Below are positions 62,568 to 64,000 of a DNA stretch of 64,000 bases, piece by piece. The translations under genes were made by a program, and so were the position numbers. The number at the start of each line of letters is the position of its first letter. Position 1 is the first letter of the stretch. This stretch comes from Euptelea pleiosperma (Eukaryota; Streptophyta; Magnoliopsida; Ranunculales; Eupteleaceae), in assembly GCA_035048495.1 (NCBI GenBank), contig JASUTR010000093.1, positions 1 to 64,000 on the forward strand, in the 5' to 3' direction. The notes below the pieces were generated by a model. It saw only the letters and a list, made by a program, of their open reading frames with translations. It had not been told where the DNA came from and made no database searches.

Positions 62568-64000
62568 AACATTCGGGACAGTCGAAACAAGTTAGCTCCA
62601 TCCGTGCGTCAACGTCTCAAATTGGACTCAGTTTGTGTGTTACATTCCGAAGCCTATAACTTGTGACTTTTTCGCAACCAGACCTCGTAATTGGACTCAA
62701 ACTCTTCCATCCCTATTGTTTCAAGACATTTGAAATGTTGGAACAACATTCGGGACAGTCGAAACAAGTTAGCTCCATCCGTGCGTCAACGTCTCAAATT
62801 GGACTCATTTTGTGTGTTACATTCCGAGCCTATAACTTGGGACTTTTTCGCAACCAGACCTCGTAATTGGACTCAAACTCTTCCATCACTGTTGTTTCAA
62901 CACATTTGAAGTGTTGGAACAAGATTCGGGACAGTCGAAACAAGTTAGCTCCATCCGTGCGTCAACGTCTCAAATTGGACTCAGTTTGTGTGTTACATTC
63001 CGAAGCCTATAACTTGTTACTTTTTCGCAACCAGTGCTCGTAATTGGACTCAAACTCTTCAATTACTTTTGTTTCAACAGATTTGAAGTGTTGGAATAAG
63101 ATTTGGGTCAGTCGAAACAAGTTAGCTCCATCCGTGCGTCAACGTCTCAAATTGGACTCAGTTTGTGTGTTACATTCCGAAGCCTATAACTTGTGACTTT
63201 TTCGCAACCAGACCTCGTAATTAGATTCAAACTCTTCCATTACTATTGTTTCAACACATTTGAAGTGTTGGAGCAAGATTCGGAACAGTCGAAACAAGTT
63301 AGCTCTATCCGTGCGTCAACGCCTCAAATTGGACTCAGTTTGTGTGTTACATTCCGAAGCCTATAACTTGTGACTTTTTCGCAACCAGACCTCGTAATTG
63401 GACTCAAACTCTTCCATCCATATTGTTTCAACACATTTGAAGTGTTGGAACAACATTCGGGACAGTCGAAACAAGTTAGCTCCATCCGTGCGTCAACGTC
63501 TCAAATTGGACTCAGTTTGTGCGTTACATTCCGAAGCCTATAACTTGTTTCTTTTTCGCAACCAGTGCTCGTAATTGGACTCAAACTCTTCCATTACTTT
63601 TGTTTCAACAGATTTGAAGTGTTGGAATAAGATTTGGGTCAGTCGAAACAAGTTAGCTCCATCCGTGCGTCAACGTCTCAAATTGGACTCAGTTTGTGTG
63701 TTACATTCCGAAGCCTATAACTTGTGACTTTTTCGCAACCAGACCTCGTAATTAGACTCAAACTCTTCCATTACTATTGTTTCAACACATTTGAAGTGTT
63801 GGAGCAAGATTCGGAACAGTCGAAACAAGTTAGCTCGATCCGTGCGTCAACGCCTCAAATTGGACTCAGTTTGTGTGTTACATTCCGAAGCCTATAACTT
63901 GTGACTTTTTCGCAACCAGACCTCGTAATTGGACTCAAACTCTTCCATCCCTATTGTTTCAACACATTTGAAGTGTTGGAACAACATTCGGGACAGTCGA

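Larger units (their letters stand above)
48991..64000. repeat. 177-bp satellite array, right arm (about 85 monomers)
   Basis: Continuation of the same satellite in the same orientation and register as the left arm. It is built from the same monomer subtypes but in different higher-order orders (6-mer and 20-mer). No gene or second insertion was found, and the array runs off the window end. Confidence 0.97.
56480..64000. repeat. 3540-bp (20-monomer) higher-order repeat, two units plus a partial third
   Basis: About 56480-60020 repeats at about 60020-63560 and begins again at about 63560. Shared rare variants include TTTCAAAACATTTG near 57762 and 61300, GACAATCG near 57800 and 61339, GTAACTCTTTCGC near 57886 and 61424, and TTTCGTAACC near 58247 and 61785. 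The offset is 3538 bp early on and 3540 bp later because of an extra A at 62119 and a restored C in GTTCCAACAC at 62545. Confidence 0.88.

Overview
This window is almost entirely plant satellite DNA interrupted by one young LTR retrotransposon. A head-to-tail tandem array with a 177-bp monomer fills positions 1-33701 and 48991-64000, about 275 monomers, all in one orientation. The size and organisation fit a centromeric or pericentromeric satellite. The retroelement is a Ty3/gypsy element of the Athila lineage with a tRNA-Asp-type primer site, so the host is a flowering plant. I do not recognise the monomer as belonging to a particular species. There is no host protein-coding gene.

Layout. 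Positions 1 to about 3500 hold satellite rich in one-base indels, with monomer spacing scattered from 169 to 179 bp, which looks like an unpolished contig end. From about 3500 to 33701 the spacing is almost always exactly 177 bp. This part is built from nested segmental tandem duplications: 11/12 monomers at 5.5-9.5 kb, 15 monomers (2654 bp) at 12-17.3 kb, 9 monomers (1591 bp) at 20.5-23.7 kb, and a 46-monomer (8138 bp) block at 16.3-24.2 kb copied to 24.4-32.3 kb. Positions 33702-48990 are a complete 15,289-bp Athila element on the minus strand with a 5-bp target duplication. Positions 48991-64000 resume the satellite in exact register. This side carries a 6-monomer higher-order repeat (1061 bp, 49.9-53.6 kb) and a 20-monomer one (3540 bp, 56.5 kb to the window end).

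The retrotransposon, read on the minus strand, runs as follows: 5' LTR (46075-48990), primer binding site matching tRNA-Asp, a leader of about 1.7 kb, one uninterrupted 1926-residue Gag-protease-RT-RNase H-integrase polyprotein (38598-44378), about 2 kb without a recognisable env-like gene, a G-rich polypurine-like tract, and the 3' LTR (33702-36625). The LTRs differ at four substitutions that I could find plus a poly-T length change, so insertion was very recent. Every catalytic residue I looked for is present, so the copy may be autonomous.

The most interesting points are a tRNA-like segment with Pol III A and B boxes and a T-run in each LTR, the different higher-order repeat families on the two sides of the element, a paralogous empty insertion site on the right flank, and dyad and CENP-B-box-like patterns inside the monomer. 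Repeat block limits were read by eye and are good to roughly a few tens of bases.
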